64,000 nt of DNA from Acinetobacter celticus (GTDB lineage: Bacteria > Pseudomonadota > Gammaproteobacteria > Pseudomonadales > Moraxellaceae): assembly GCF_001707755.1 (NCBI RefSeq), contig NZ_MBDL01000009.1, forward strand, positions 186,001-250,000, in the 5' to 3' direction. The first letter of the stretch is position 1; each line of letters opens with the position of its first letter. Under the pieces are notes generated by a model, which worked only from the letters and a program-made list of their open reading frames with translations, made no database searches and was not told the DNA's origin. Below, piece by piece: positions 8,935 to 17,360 of the stretch. A program made the position numbers and the translations under genes.

Positions 8935-9318
8935 TTAGCGGACAGCTTCCTGTACACATGCATTAATTGTCTTTGATACAACATTACTTACAATTGTAGC
9001 ACGTGCCGTAGGGTCTAGTGCAGCGGTTGCTAAATCTACAGCAGTCACGCTTTCTGGTACTTTTTCACTAACACAACCACAAATTTCAGATTGAATATTC
9101 TGCTTTTGTGTTGCTGTCATAATTTTTGTAGCAGCCTGCCAAGCAGGAACATTATTAATTTCAGTGGTACATTTTGCATTGATTGCAATTTTAACGGCAG
9201 CTGTACCCAGCTGTTGCGTCGCACTTTGTGGCTCTGTACCAGTACCTGATGTCCCCATTGTGGTGCATGCTGAAAGAACAAGTGTCAGTGGCGCCATAAC
9301 AGCAATGAGCTTTTTCAC
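8935..9318 (-). CDS. Small cysteine-containing lipoprotein
   Basis: A 127-residue protein with a lipoprotein signal peptide: MKKLIAVMAPLTLVLSAC, lipobox LSAC with Cys18 as lipidation site. The mature part carries four further cysteines in the pattern C-x9-W, C-x-C, then C after 38 residues (AKCTTE, EICGCV, NACVQ). I do not recognise the family. The same pattern occurs, without gaps, in the protein at 10127-10477, so the two are paralogs. Even cysteine spacing suggests disulfides in the periplasm. It is divergent from a cytochrome b561 gene. Confidence 0.75.
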   Translation of the reverse strand: MKKLIAVMAPLTLVLSACTTMGTSGTGTEPQSATQQLGTAAVKIAINAKCTTEINNVPAWQAATKIMTATQKQNIQSEICGCVSEKVPESVTAVDLATAALDPTARATIVSNVVSKTINACVQEAVR

Positions 9319-9403
9319 TGTTTATCCTTACGCTTATAAATTTAGGTGAGCCATTTTGCCCAATGTAGCATTCAGAAGAAATAGCCTCTATGCAAATAAT
9401 CAT

Positions 9404-9417
9404 TAAATGTACATTTA
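9404..9417. promoter_or_regulatory. Palindrome between divergent lipoprotein and cytochrome genes
   Basis: TAAATGTACATTTA is a perfect 14-bp palindrome in the 196-base divergent promoter region. It could be an operator. No cognate regulator is identifiable nearby. Confidence 0.3.
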
Positions 9418-9514
9418 TAAAACAGATCTAAGCGTTGCAAAATTTCAACGCTATGTTCTTCTCTAATACTTTTTTAAAGCCCAATAAATGAATATGATAT
9501 TTTAATCAAACAAG

Positions 9515-10078
9515 ATGATGCTTCAAATGAAAAACACTTCGGGATACTACACGCGAACAGCCCAAATTCTGCATTGGCTCATGGCAATTATTTTTATTAC
9601 AGCATGGCTTATTGGTTTTTATAGTGGTAATTTTTTAAGTTACGACACAGACGGAAGCTTTAAAGGTACTGTCATTACCCTACATAAAAATATTGCAACA
9701 ACCATTATTTTTTTAGTGATCATCCGAATTTTTTGGCGCTATACCCACCCCTCCCCTGAACTACCAAAGAGTATGTCGCCTTTTATGAAAAAAATGGCGC
9801 ATTTTGGCCATCTTGCTTTGTACTTGATCTTACTGGCCTTACCTATTACAGGTTGCTTATTTAGCTGGAGCGCAGGCCATCCCGCACCTGTACTTTATTT
9901 ATTTGACATACCACAACTTGTACAAGAAGATTCCGATCTACTTGCTATTGTTAAACCTCTGCATATCTATATTTCTTGGATCGCAAGTTTATTACTTACA
10001 GGCCATATTTTAGCCGCCTTAAAACACCACTTTATTGATAAAGACAATGTTCTTAACAGCATGACCAAACAAAAGTAA
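9515..10078 (+). CDS. Cytochrome b561 family membrane protein
   Basis: A protein of up to 187 residues with four membrane helices (about 20-40, 60-80, 105-125 and 155-175). Histidines inside or next to helices fit bis-heme-b ligation: ILHWLMA, TLHKNIA, KPLHIYI and TGHILAAL. Proteins of this group (CybB, YodB, YceJ) move electrons between quinol and periplasmic acceptors or superoxide. The start is ambiguous among ATGs at 9515, 9518 and 9527, none with a strong ribosome site. The third gives MKNTSGYYTRTAQILHW, closest to family N-termini. It is flanked by two paralogous exported cysteine proteins, possible redox partners. Confidence 0.85.
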   Translation: MMLQMKNTSGYYTRTAQILHWLMAIIFITAWLIGFYSGNFLSYDTDGSFKGTVITLHKNIATTIIFLVIIRIFWRYTHPSPELPKSMSPFMKKMAHFGHLALYLILLALPITGCLFSWSAGHPAPVLYLFDIPQLVQEDSDLLAIVKPLHIYISWIASLLLTGHILAALKHHFIDKDNVLNSMTKQK

Positions 10079-10098
10079 TTCACGGTTTCACACCCAAT

Positions 10099-10135
10099 AA
10101 ACGCTAAAAGCATCAATTCAATGCTTTTAGCGTTT
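10099..10135. terminator. Bidirectional terminator
   Basis: A perfect 15-bp stem (10099-10113 with 10121-10135). It includes the stop codon of the convergent 10127 gene. Confidence 0.75.
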
Positions 10136-10477
10136 CAATTGAACCACACAACCTTTTACAGTATTGAGTATGGCTTTATGAATCAGCTGATTTTTTGCAT
10201 CTGTACTCACAGCCGCATGCGCTAATTCTGTCGCAGGTACATCATTTAATGCATTTTCCCCCACACAGCGACATACTTCATTTTGAAATTGAAGTTTATT
10301 ACTGTCCGTCATTAAATAGGTGGATACTTTCCATAAGTTAGAATCTTTCAATTCTAAAGCACACTGATGTTCAATGACAGGTTTCAACAATTTTTGCATT
10401 GGTGTTTGGTGTGCTTGCACACTCCCCACATAGACCAAAGCAAGTATTACACAACCAATTTTTAATATATTTTTCAA
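10127..10477 (-). CDS. Exported small cysteine protein, paralog of the 8935 lipoprotein
   Basis: A 116-residue protein with signal peptide (LKNILKIGCVILALVYVGSVQA, cleavage likely after VQA). The mature part matches the 8935 lipoprotein without gaps over about 85 residues: the same C-x9-W-x6-MT spacing, C-x-C (EVCRCV), and a final cysteine 38 residues on. It has no lipobox and is probably soluble in the periplasm. I chose the TTG at 10477 because AAGG lies eight bases upstream. The longer reading to 10525 would begin inside the preceding terminator hairpin. The function is unknown. Confidence 0.7.
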   Translation of the reverse strand: MKNILKIGCVILALVYVGSVQAHQTPMQKLLKPVIEHQCALELKDSNLWKVSTYLMTDSNKLQFQNEVCRCVGENALNDVPATELAHAAVSTDAKNQLIHKAILNTVKGCVVQLKR

Positions 10478-10496
10478 TGAAATAACCTTAAAATAT

Positions 10497-10520
10497 AAAA
10501 GGTAGCTGATGCTACCTTTT
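10497..10520 (-). terminator. Terminator after the deaminase gene
   Basis: AAAAGGTAGC (10497-10506) pairs with GCTACCTTTT (10511-10520) around TGAT. Only about 20 bases separate it from the TTG start of the next minus-strand gene. Confidence 0.75.
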
Positions 10521-10546
10521 AACAATTTATAGATGAAACGTACAAA

Positions 10547-11551
<1,005 letters not shown>

Positions 11552-11571
11552 TTATCCTCATAAAAACAAAA

Positions 11572-11598
11572 AAGGGTGTAAAGCAAGTTTACACCCTT
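11572..11598 (-). terminator. Hairpin between permease and deaminase genes
   Basis: AAGGGTGTAAA (11572-11582) pairs with TTTACACCCTT (11588-11598). On the minus strand it is followed by a T-run, 25 bases before the deaminase start. Readthrough or a promoter inside the permease gene must feed the deaminase. Confidence 0.75.
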
Positions 11599-11614
11599 AG
11601 ATACATTTGGTGAT

Positions 11615-12937
11615 TTAACCGCCAAACATCGCAAATTTCAATGCCCAAAGGGCTGCAATAATCCAGACCATATACGGTACTGATCTTGCTTTACCTGTAA
11701 ACAATTTAATTAAGGCATAGCTAATAAAGCCCATTGCAATACCATCTGCAATTGAATAAGAAAATGGCATAAATACAATGGTTAAAAATGCTGGAACCGC
11801 TTCTGTAATGTCGTCCCACTCAATATGTACAATGCCTTGAATCATCAACACACCAACAAAGAGTAAAGCCGGTGCAGTAGCAAAACCAGGCACAGACTGT
11901 GCTAATGGCGCTAAGAACAAGCAAAGAAGGAACAGAACAGCAACCACAACAGCGGTTAGGCCTGTACGACCACCCGCAGCCACACCCGCAGAAGATTCAA
12001 TGTATGGCGTTGTTGACGATGTGCCTAAAGCCGCACCTGCAACAATTGCCGTTGAATCTGCAAATAACGCTTTTTTCAAACGAGGTAACTTGCCATCTTT
12101 TAACAAACCAGCGCGGTGCGACACACCAACCAATGTACCTGTAGAGTCAAATAAATCGACCAAAAAGAATACAAAAATAACGCCAATTAAGCTTGCTTCA
12201 AATAGACCAGAAAAGTCCATTTGCATGAATGTTGGTGCAATTGAAGGAATCTCGCCAACAACGCCTTTAAATTCATTAAAGCCCAGCACTGTTGAAATGG
12301 CAGTAATCAGTAAAATACTGATAATAATTGCGCCACGCACTTTGAACTGATGCATGATTACAATAAGTAAAAAGCCCAATAACGCTAACATTGCAGGAGG
12401 TTGACCAAGGTCACCTAAGCCCACTAAAGTTGCATCATTTTTTACAATAATACCTGCATTCTTAAGTGCAACAAGCGCCAAGAACAAGCCAATACCGCCA
12501 CCAATAGCCAATTTCAAAGACATTGGAATGGCATTAACAATGGCTTCACGTATCTTAAACATGCTGATAGCAATAAATACTAAACCAGATACAAATACCG
12601 CTGCCAACGCAGTTTGCCAAGGTACACCCATACCCAAACAAACCGAATAAGTGAAGTATGCATTCAAGCCCATGCCTGGTGCCAATGCAATAGGATAGTT
12701 GGCAATCAAGCCCATCACCAAACAGCCGATTGCTGCTGCAAGGCAAGTTGCAACAAATACAGCCCCATGATCCATGCCTGTTTCAGACAAAATCATCGGG
12801 TTGACAATAATGATGTAACACATCGTTAAGAAAGTTGTTACACCTGCAAGCACTTCTGTTCTAAAACTGGTTTTATTTTCACTCAGTTTGAACAGGCGTT
12901 CCAACACACTCTCTGAAGATGGATTAGGAGTCGTCAT
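11615..12937 (-). CDS. NCS2-family purine permease (AzgA/PurP type)
   Basis: A 440-residue inner-membrane protein with about 12-14 membrane helices. The opening FKLSENKTSFRTEVLAGVTT and the next helices (TMCYIIIVNPMIL, APGMGLNAYFTY) are typical of the AzgA-like branch of nucleobase:proton symporters, which includes E. coli PurP/AdeQ and GhxP/GhxQ. The central VDLFDSTGTLVGV and SSTTPYIESSAGVAAGGRTGL carry the conserved substrate-site acidic residues. The neighbouring deaminase suggests adenine as substrate, but hypoxanthine or guanine remain possible. A large palindrome lies in its leader. Confidence 0.88.
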   Translation of the reverse strand: MTTPNPSSESVLERLFKLSENKTSFRTEVLAGVTTFLTMCYIIIVNPMILSETGMDHGAVFVATCLAAAIGCLVMGLIANYPIALAPGMGLNAYFTYSVCLGMGVPWQTALAAVFVSGLVFIAISMFKIREAIVNAIPMSLKLAIGGGIGLFLALVALKNAGIIVKNDATLVGLGDLGQPPAMLALLGFLLIVIMHQFKVRGAIIISILLITAISTVLGFNEFKGVVGEIPSIAPTFMQMDFSGLFEASLIGVIFVFFLVDLFDSTGTLVGVSHRAGLLKDGKLPRLKKALFADSTAIVAGAALGTSSTTPYIESSAGVAAGGRTGLTAVVVAVLFLLCLFLAPLAQSVPGFATAPALLFVGVLMIQGIVHIEWDDITEAVPAFLTIVFMPFSYSIADGIAMGFISYALIKLFTGKARSVPYMVWIIAALWALKFAMFGG

Positions 12938-12976
12938 GACCTAGCCCCTATTTAGTAAACGTTATGCCCTAAGCAC

Positions 12977-13020
12977 TCCACAAAATAAATCATCATTGTA
13001 TAAATAATTTATTTTGTGGA
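12977..13020. promoter_or_regulatory. 44-base interrupted palindrome upstream of the permease
   Basis: TCCACAAAATAAAT (12977-12990) pairs perfectly with ATTTATTTTGTGGA (13007-13020). It lies 40-83 bases before the permease start. It may be a regulator operator or a leader hairpin. I see no purine riboswitch core. The rest of 12938-13350 holds only the terminator at 13127. Confidence 0.4.
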
Positions 13021-13126
13021 TGTTCTAGCAATCTGTATGCCAGTATTGACATACTGAAGGAAAAATATTTATGCAATCAATGAGTTAAGTATTATTGATT
13101 CAGTTCGTTAAAACAGCATCAACAAA

Positions 13127-13153
13127 AAAGCTGCATATCACTTATGCAGCTTT
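13127..13153 (-). terminator. Terminator of the 13351 gene
   Basis: AAAGCTGCATA (13127-13137) pairs with TATGCAGCTTT (13143-13153). An A-run on the left becomes a T-run on the minus strand. Confidence 0.7.
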
Positions 13154-13350
13154 ATTTATCTGAATTAGATCAGCGATTTAATGCACCTAAATCAACCTAA
13201 CCATACATGTGGCAAATTATAACACATTGATTTTTCTTGTTTCTAAATTTTATTTTGCAGATAAAATAATTATATTTAACTTATTGGTTTTATTTAAAAG
13301 AAATAGAAATTTTGTGAAAAAAAATTCAAAACTCGTTTCTGTAGTTAATG

Positions 13351-13545
13351 TCAAAATCGCAGGCCCAACCTATGAGCAAGCTCAGGTTGAATACTCTCAT
13401 CGTAATCGGTATTTGGATAAAATCGGTTTTCCTCATTCATTAACTGATTCAGCTCAACTTGTTTGCGCATTTCAGTATCTTTAAAAATGATAAACCCAAG
13501 TAAACCAATAAAAATAATAAAGGAAAAAATGATTAAGACTCTCAT
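13351..13545 (-). CDS. Small single-pass membrane protein
   Basis: A 64-residue reading with an N-terminal hydrophobic helix (VLIIFSFIIFIGLLGFIIF) followed by a charged tail. It is not a family I recognise. The arrangement (basic start, helix, hydrophilic tail) and the terminator about 200 bases downstream support a real gene. The ribosome site is weak (TTAAG). The overlapping plus-strand reading at 13209 lacks such features and is probably noise. Confidence 0.5.
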   Translation of the reverse strand: MRVLIIFSFIIFIGLLGFIIFKDTEMRKQVELNQLMNEENRFYPNTDYDESIQPELAHRLGLRF

Positions 13546-13720
13546 AACTTAATTTTATTTTTAACGAAACCTTTCATTATAATAACAAAATAAAACAATA
13601 AAGTGTGATCAAGCTCGTAAATCATTCAACTCTTTATTTATTCCTATTTTTTGCTTTTTATCACAAGTAACTACAGTTCTTTGCTATCAACTAACCAAAA
13701 ACCTACTAAAAGTAACTTAC

Positions 13721-14356
13721 TTACTTTTTATATAAAATTAAAGTTTTGGCCAAATTTTGTTTAGCTTTCGACTCACATTTTTGCTGAAAATAAACTGTTT
13801 GAAATAGCATTTCTGCCTGATAAAAATTGTTTAATACATCAGCTCGCTTGACGTCATAAAGCGTAGCATCAACCCAAGCGTATTCTTTACGAATCTGCGC
13901 CTCATACTCGTTAAATCGCATTTCATCTGTAGCTAAAATTGCTAGATCTATATCCAATAAATATTGCAAATCAGATTCATCAGTAGCGCTATGTAACCGC
14001 GTTGCCCGAATCCAATTGGCTACCTTGCTCAGTTGCTTGGCAGGGAATAAATCGGCACAAAGTTGTAGCATCAACAGCGCGCTGTCATCTTCATTCTGTA
14101 CCGACTGCGGATTATAAACGACATCATGAAACCACAGTGCCAGCTCAACACCTTGTGCATCTTGCAATAAGTGCCGAACTTCATCTAAATGTTTTAAGCA
14201 TTCAATAATATGCTGAACGCTATGATAATGGCGCTGTGGCTCTGAATAAGCTTTTAATAGTTGCTGAAAAATTGTGACACTATGCGTTGCAGGAAAAGCA
14301 CATCGTTTGGAAAACTCATCCCAATCTTGCTGAAATTGTTTTAAGTTGTCCTGCAT
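13721..14356 (-). CDS. Predicted HD-domain metal-dependent hydrolase
   Basis: A 211-residue protein of the COG4339-type predicted HD-superfamily hydrolases. Metal ligands are seen in RHYHSVQHI near residue 42 and the HD pair in WFHDVVYNP near 76, with a later Asp in LDIDLAIL. The EDDSALLM stretch is also typical. The substrate is unknown. It has no membrane or secretion signals. The next gene, yaaA, is transcribed the same way with a 65-base gap, so co-transcription is possible. Confidence 0.8.
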   Translation of the reverse strand: MQDNLKQFQQDWDEFSKRCAFPATHSVTIFQQLLKAYSEPQRHYHSVQHIIECLKHLDEVRHLLQDAQGVELALWFHDVVYNPQSVQNEDDSALLMLQLCADLFPAKQLSKVANWIRATRLHSATDESDLQYLLDIDLAILATDEMRFNEYEAQIRKEYAWVDATLYDVKRADVLNNFYQAEMLFQTVYFQQKCESKAKQNLAKTLILYKK

Positions 14357-14421
14357 TGCCTATTCTCCTAAAACGCATACAATTTTAATCAATAGAAAAG
14401 TACGCTCAAGTAGCTTCCAAT

Positions 14422-15201
14422 TTAAGCTACTTTTTCATCTCGCTTAAAGACCAATTCAACTGCATTAGAATTGCCTGCATCAAAATAATAACCATCTGTA
14501 TTAAAGCTTTTTAAAGCCTCTATCTGGTCTATTTTATTTTCAACAATATGGCGCGCCATTAAACCACGGGCTTTTTTTGCATAGAAGCTAATCACCTTGT
14601 ATTTGCCATTTTTTTGATCCAAAAACACAGGTTTTATAATTTGCGCTTGAATCTTATTTTCTTTCACCGATTTGTAGTATTCATCTGAAGCTAAATTGAC
14701 CAACAACTCAGATTGAGCACTTTCTAAATCGTGATTAAGCATTTGAGTGATCTGATCTCCCCAAAACTCATATAAATTATGACCTCTAGAGTTTTGCAAC
14801 TTGGTGCCCATTTCTAACCGATACGGCATCATTAAATCTAAGGGACGTAAAAGACCATATAAACCTGAAAGCATGCGTAAATGTTGTTGTGCATAGTCAA
14901 ATTGCTGATCATTAAAGCTATATGCATCTAAGCCTGTATAAACATCACCTTTAAATGCAAATAAGGCTTGGCGGGAATTAGAAAAATCCAAATCAGATTG
15001 CCAGTCTTTGAAACGCGCTACATTCAAATTGGCAATTTTTTCACTCACCTGCATTAAATTGGCGATATCTGAAGCAGATAACTTACGACTAACGTCGATA
15101 AGTTCTTGTGAATGATCCAATAATCTTGGTAATGTGTTTTTATCTGTAGGTAATGCCGATTCGTAATCTAGCGTTTTGGCAGGAGAAATAAGAGCGAGCA
15201 T
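14422..15201 (-). CDS. yaaA: Peroxide stress protein YaaA (DUF328)
   Basis: A 259-residue protein. The N-terminus [18 protein letters not shown] and internal segments [27 protein letters not shown] and [11 protein letters not shown] are diagnostic of the UPF0246/YaaA family. E. coli YaaA lowers free iron and protects DNA during peroxide stress; it is OxyR-controlled there. [14 protein letters not shown] near residue 209 is the conserved basic motif of the DNA-binding cleft. Length is normal. I see no recognisable OxyR site in the short upstream region. Confidence 0.92.
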   Translation of the reverse strand: MLALISPAKTLDYESALPTDKNTLPRLLDHSQELIDVSRKLSASDIANLMQVSEKIANLNVARFKDWQSDLDFSNSRQALFAFKGDVYTGLDAYSFNDQQFDYAQQHLRMLSGLYGLLRPLDLMMPYRLEMGTKLQNSRGHNLYEFWGDQITQMLNHDLESAQSELLVNLASDEYYKSVKENKIQAQIIKPVFLDQKNGKYKVISFYAKKARGLMARHIVENKIDQIEALKSFNTDGYYFDAGNSNAVELVFKRDEKVA

Positions 15202-15324
15202 AAATAACTTGATTAAAATTTAAGTAATCAGACTATAACAGTAGACTTATTTGATTGCCAACCTGTGTTTTTACTGAACGTTATCGGTAGAATACGGCTT
15301 TCTCCTGCTATTTAATCTATTATT

Positions 15325-15957
15325 ATGTCTGAACAGATTTTCATTCAAGGTGTTGCTGGCCAAATTGAAGTTTTTGTAGATTATCCACAGGGTGAAGTGA
15401 AAGGATTCGCGGTTATTTGTCACCCTCATCCCCTGCAAGGTGGAACGCCTCAACATAAAGTTCCGACATTACTTGCTCAAATGCTCCTTGAACATGGCTG
15501 TATTGTTTACCGACCAAGTTTTCGAGGATCAGGCCAAAGCCATGGCGTGCATGATGAAGGTTATGGCGAAACTGAAGATACCTTGCAATTAATTCAATAT
15601 GCACGTATCCAACATCCAACCTTGCCCTTTTATGCAGGTGGATTCAGTTTTGGTGCACATGTTATGGCCAAGTGTTATCACGCTTTGCAAGAAGAAATCA
15701 GACCCAAACAAACAATTTTGTGTGGCTTACCAACAGCAACGGTTGATGGCATACGTCACTATGTAACACCCGCAATTAAAGGTGATATTCTTTTCATCCA
15801 TGGCGAAGCCGATGAAGTCACTTTACTGTCTGACATGATTGCATGGGCCAAACCACAACGCCACTTAGTCACAGTTTTACCTGGCGCAAATCATTTCTTT
15901 ACAGGCTATTTAAAGCAATTACGTATTGCAATTAGTCGTTTTTTAATTTCAGGTTAA
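15325..15957 (+). CDS. Alpha/beta hydrolase (COG2945 type)
   Basis: A 210-residue cytoplasmic hydrolase. The nucleophile elbow GGFSFGAH lies near residue 110, the acid in IHGEADEV near 157, and the catalytic His in GANHFFTG near 192. CHPHPLQGGTP and RPSFRGSGQSHGVHDEG give the oxyanion and lid regions seen in this small hydrolase family. The substrate is unknown. It is a single gene, divergent from yaaA and closed by a strong terminator. Confidence 0.85.
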   Translation: MSEQIFIQGVAGQIEVFVDYPQGEVKGFAVICHPHPLQGGTPQHKVPTLLAQMLLEHGCIVYRPSFRGSGQSHGVHDEGYGETEDTLQLIQYARIQHPTLPFYAGGFSFGAHVMAKCYHALQEEIRPKQTILCGLPTATVDGIRHYVTPAIKGDILFIHGEADEVTLLSDMIAWAKPQRHLVTVLPGANHFFTGYLKQLRIAISRFLISG

Positions 15958-15980
15958 TTTTTTCATCTATTTAAAAATTA

Positions 15981-16006
15981 AAGCCATGACTGTCATGGCT
16001 TTTTTA
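15981..16006 (+). terminator. Terminator of the 15325 gene
   Basis: AAGCCATGA (15981-15989) pairs with TCATGGCTT (15993-16001), with T-run to 16006. Confidence 0.85.
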
Positions 16007-16294
16007 TTCATCGCATTTTATATTTCATTCAACTTTATACAACAACCAGATCGACTTTTTTAAATCAATTTGTGATTATTTCAAAACTTCAAATGTAATA
16101 AAAAGCCAAATCAATTCACACTTCCTCAACACGTTTTGAGACAAAATACAATATCAGGAAAACTCATCCAAAATTGCTAAAAATTAAGCATTATTGCAAT
16201 TCATATCATAGACTAATAAAAATACAATCAACCATTTAGCCAATATTGGCTTTTGGAATTTACATGAAATTTCTTTCATGCTTATAGGGATACT
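16007..16294. other. AT-rich intergenic region
   Basis: No gene or clear repeat is visible here. It must hold the promoter of the DUF2147 gene. A short inverted repeat around ATGAAATTTCTTTCAT (16264-16279) lies just before its ribosome site. Confidence 0.3.
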
Positions 16295-16735
16295 ATGAAA
16301 ACACTTATTGGGGTAATTAGTCTTGCTTTGTTATGTTCTTCTGCAATGGCACAAGATATTACAGGAACATGGCGTTACATGGATGATAAAACAGGCGAAG
16401 CTAAAGGTCTGGTAAAAATAGAACAACAAGCCGATGGAACTTATGCAGGCACTGCTCTAAAAGCCACTCCACGTGCAGGCTACACACCCAAAGAGCTGTG
16501 TTCCAATTGCCCTGCTCCCTATACCAATAAGCCAATTATCGGCATGCAAGTTATCACAGGTTTAAAATCATCAGATCAAACCAACTATACCAATGGTAAA
16601 ATTATCGATCCAGTTTCAGGAAGAATTTACCAGTTAAAAGGCAAACTCAACGCGAATGGGAAAAAACTATTTCTTCGTGGTTATTTTGGCGTCTCTGCGG
16701 TTGGACGTAATCAAACGTGGTTGCGTGTGGAATAA
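16295..16735 (+). CDS. DUF2147 family exported protein
   Basis: A 146-residue protein with a clear Sec signal peptide (MKTLIGVISLALLCSSAMA, cleavage before QDITG). The mature domain begins ITGTWRYMDDKTGEAKG and continues with VKIEQQADGTYAGT, the beta-rich pattern of DUF2147, and has a CSNCP cysteine pair near residue 72. The conserved GRIYQLKGKLNANGKKLFLRGY stretch, quoted here as GRIYQLKG and LFLRGY, closes the family signature. The domain resembles small lipocalin-like barrels. Its role is unknown. Monocistronic. Confidence 0.85.
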   Translation: MKTLIGVISLALLCSSAMAQDITGTWRYMDDKTGEAKGLVKIEQQADGTYAGTALKATPRAGYTPKELCSNCPAPYTNKPIIGMQVITGLKSSDQTNYTNGKIIDPVSGRIYQLKGKLNANGKKLFLRGYFGVSAVGRNQTWLRVE

Positions 16736-16877
16736 AATGCAACTCGGTAGCAGTCATTCATGCACTGCTTTTACTTACTAATCGCTTAAAAACAATCTGG
16801 CAGACTGCGTATGACCATGCTGTCTGCCATGTAAACTATAAATCTATTTTTCTCTAAAAATCTATGATCAGTAAAAA

Positions 16878-17243
16878 TCAGCCTTTCCACTGAAACTGAC
16901 TAAATGACTCATCTTCTTTCAACGTATTTTCAACCGCTTGCGCCAATTGATTCAATAAACTCTGCTCTGTAATGCGCTCTAACCAATCCTGATCTTCATT
17001 TGGGTACGATGTAATTTCACACACCAAATGCCCCTCAATATCGTGTTCTTGGCAGGTCACAGACAGTGGCAATGCATGGTTATCGACACTTACTGCAATT
17101 TGATCGCCACTTTGAGATAAGGTTTCAAAACCATATTGCCCTAGTTTCATTGCCAATAAGTCTGCCACTTGCTTTTGTGCTAGCTTAAAGTCATTGACTT
17201 CAGATTGGTGGTCGCAGTTCGCAACAAATTGTAATTTTTTCAT
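16878..17243 (-). CDS. Hypothetical cytoplasmic protein
   Basis: A 121-residue soluble protein starting MKKLQFVANCDHQSEVND. It has no signal peptide and three or four cysteines (NCDHQ, VTCQEH, LVCEIT) without a metal-binding arrangement. I do not recognise it. I chose the ATG at 17243, with TTGGAT upstream. A longer reading from 17312 adds a hydrophobic segment that overlaps the tyrA-aroA terminator and is rejected. It follows tyrA-aroA on the same strand after that terminator. Confidence 0.65.
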   Translation of the reverse strand: MKKLQFVANCDHQSEVNDFKLAQKQVADLLAMKLGQYGFETLSQSGDQIAVSVDNHALPLSVTCQEHDIEGHLVCEITSYPNEDQDWLERITEQSLLNQLAQAVENTLKEDESFSQFQWKG

Positions 17244-17303
17244 TGTGCTATCCAATTCAAAGGCATTTTTGTTGTATGGTTTTAGAATAAGCAATAAACA
17301 CAA

Positions 17304-17329
17304 AACAGCCAAGCAAAAGCTTGGCTGTT
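17304..17329 (-). terminator. Terminator after tyrA-aroA
   Basis: AACAGCCAAGC (17304-17314) pairs with GCTTGGCTGTT (17319-17329) around AAAA. The T-rich tail is short. Confidence 0.7.
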
Positions 17330-17360
17330 GTTTAACAAATGCACAATTTTTGCGCTGTTT

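Noticed and set aside
13209-13484. Plus-strand 91-codon ORF upstream of the permease region
   Set aside because: It overlaps the better-supported minus-strand membrane protein at 13351-13545, has no ribosome site and no family resemblance.
16878-17312. Longer form of the 121-residue protein with a hydrophobic N-terminus
   Set aside because: The extension crosses the tyrA-aroA terminator hairpin, whereas the ATG at 17243 has a ribosome site.
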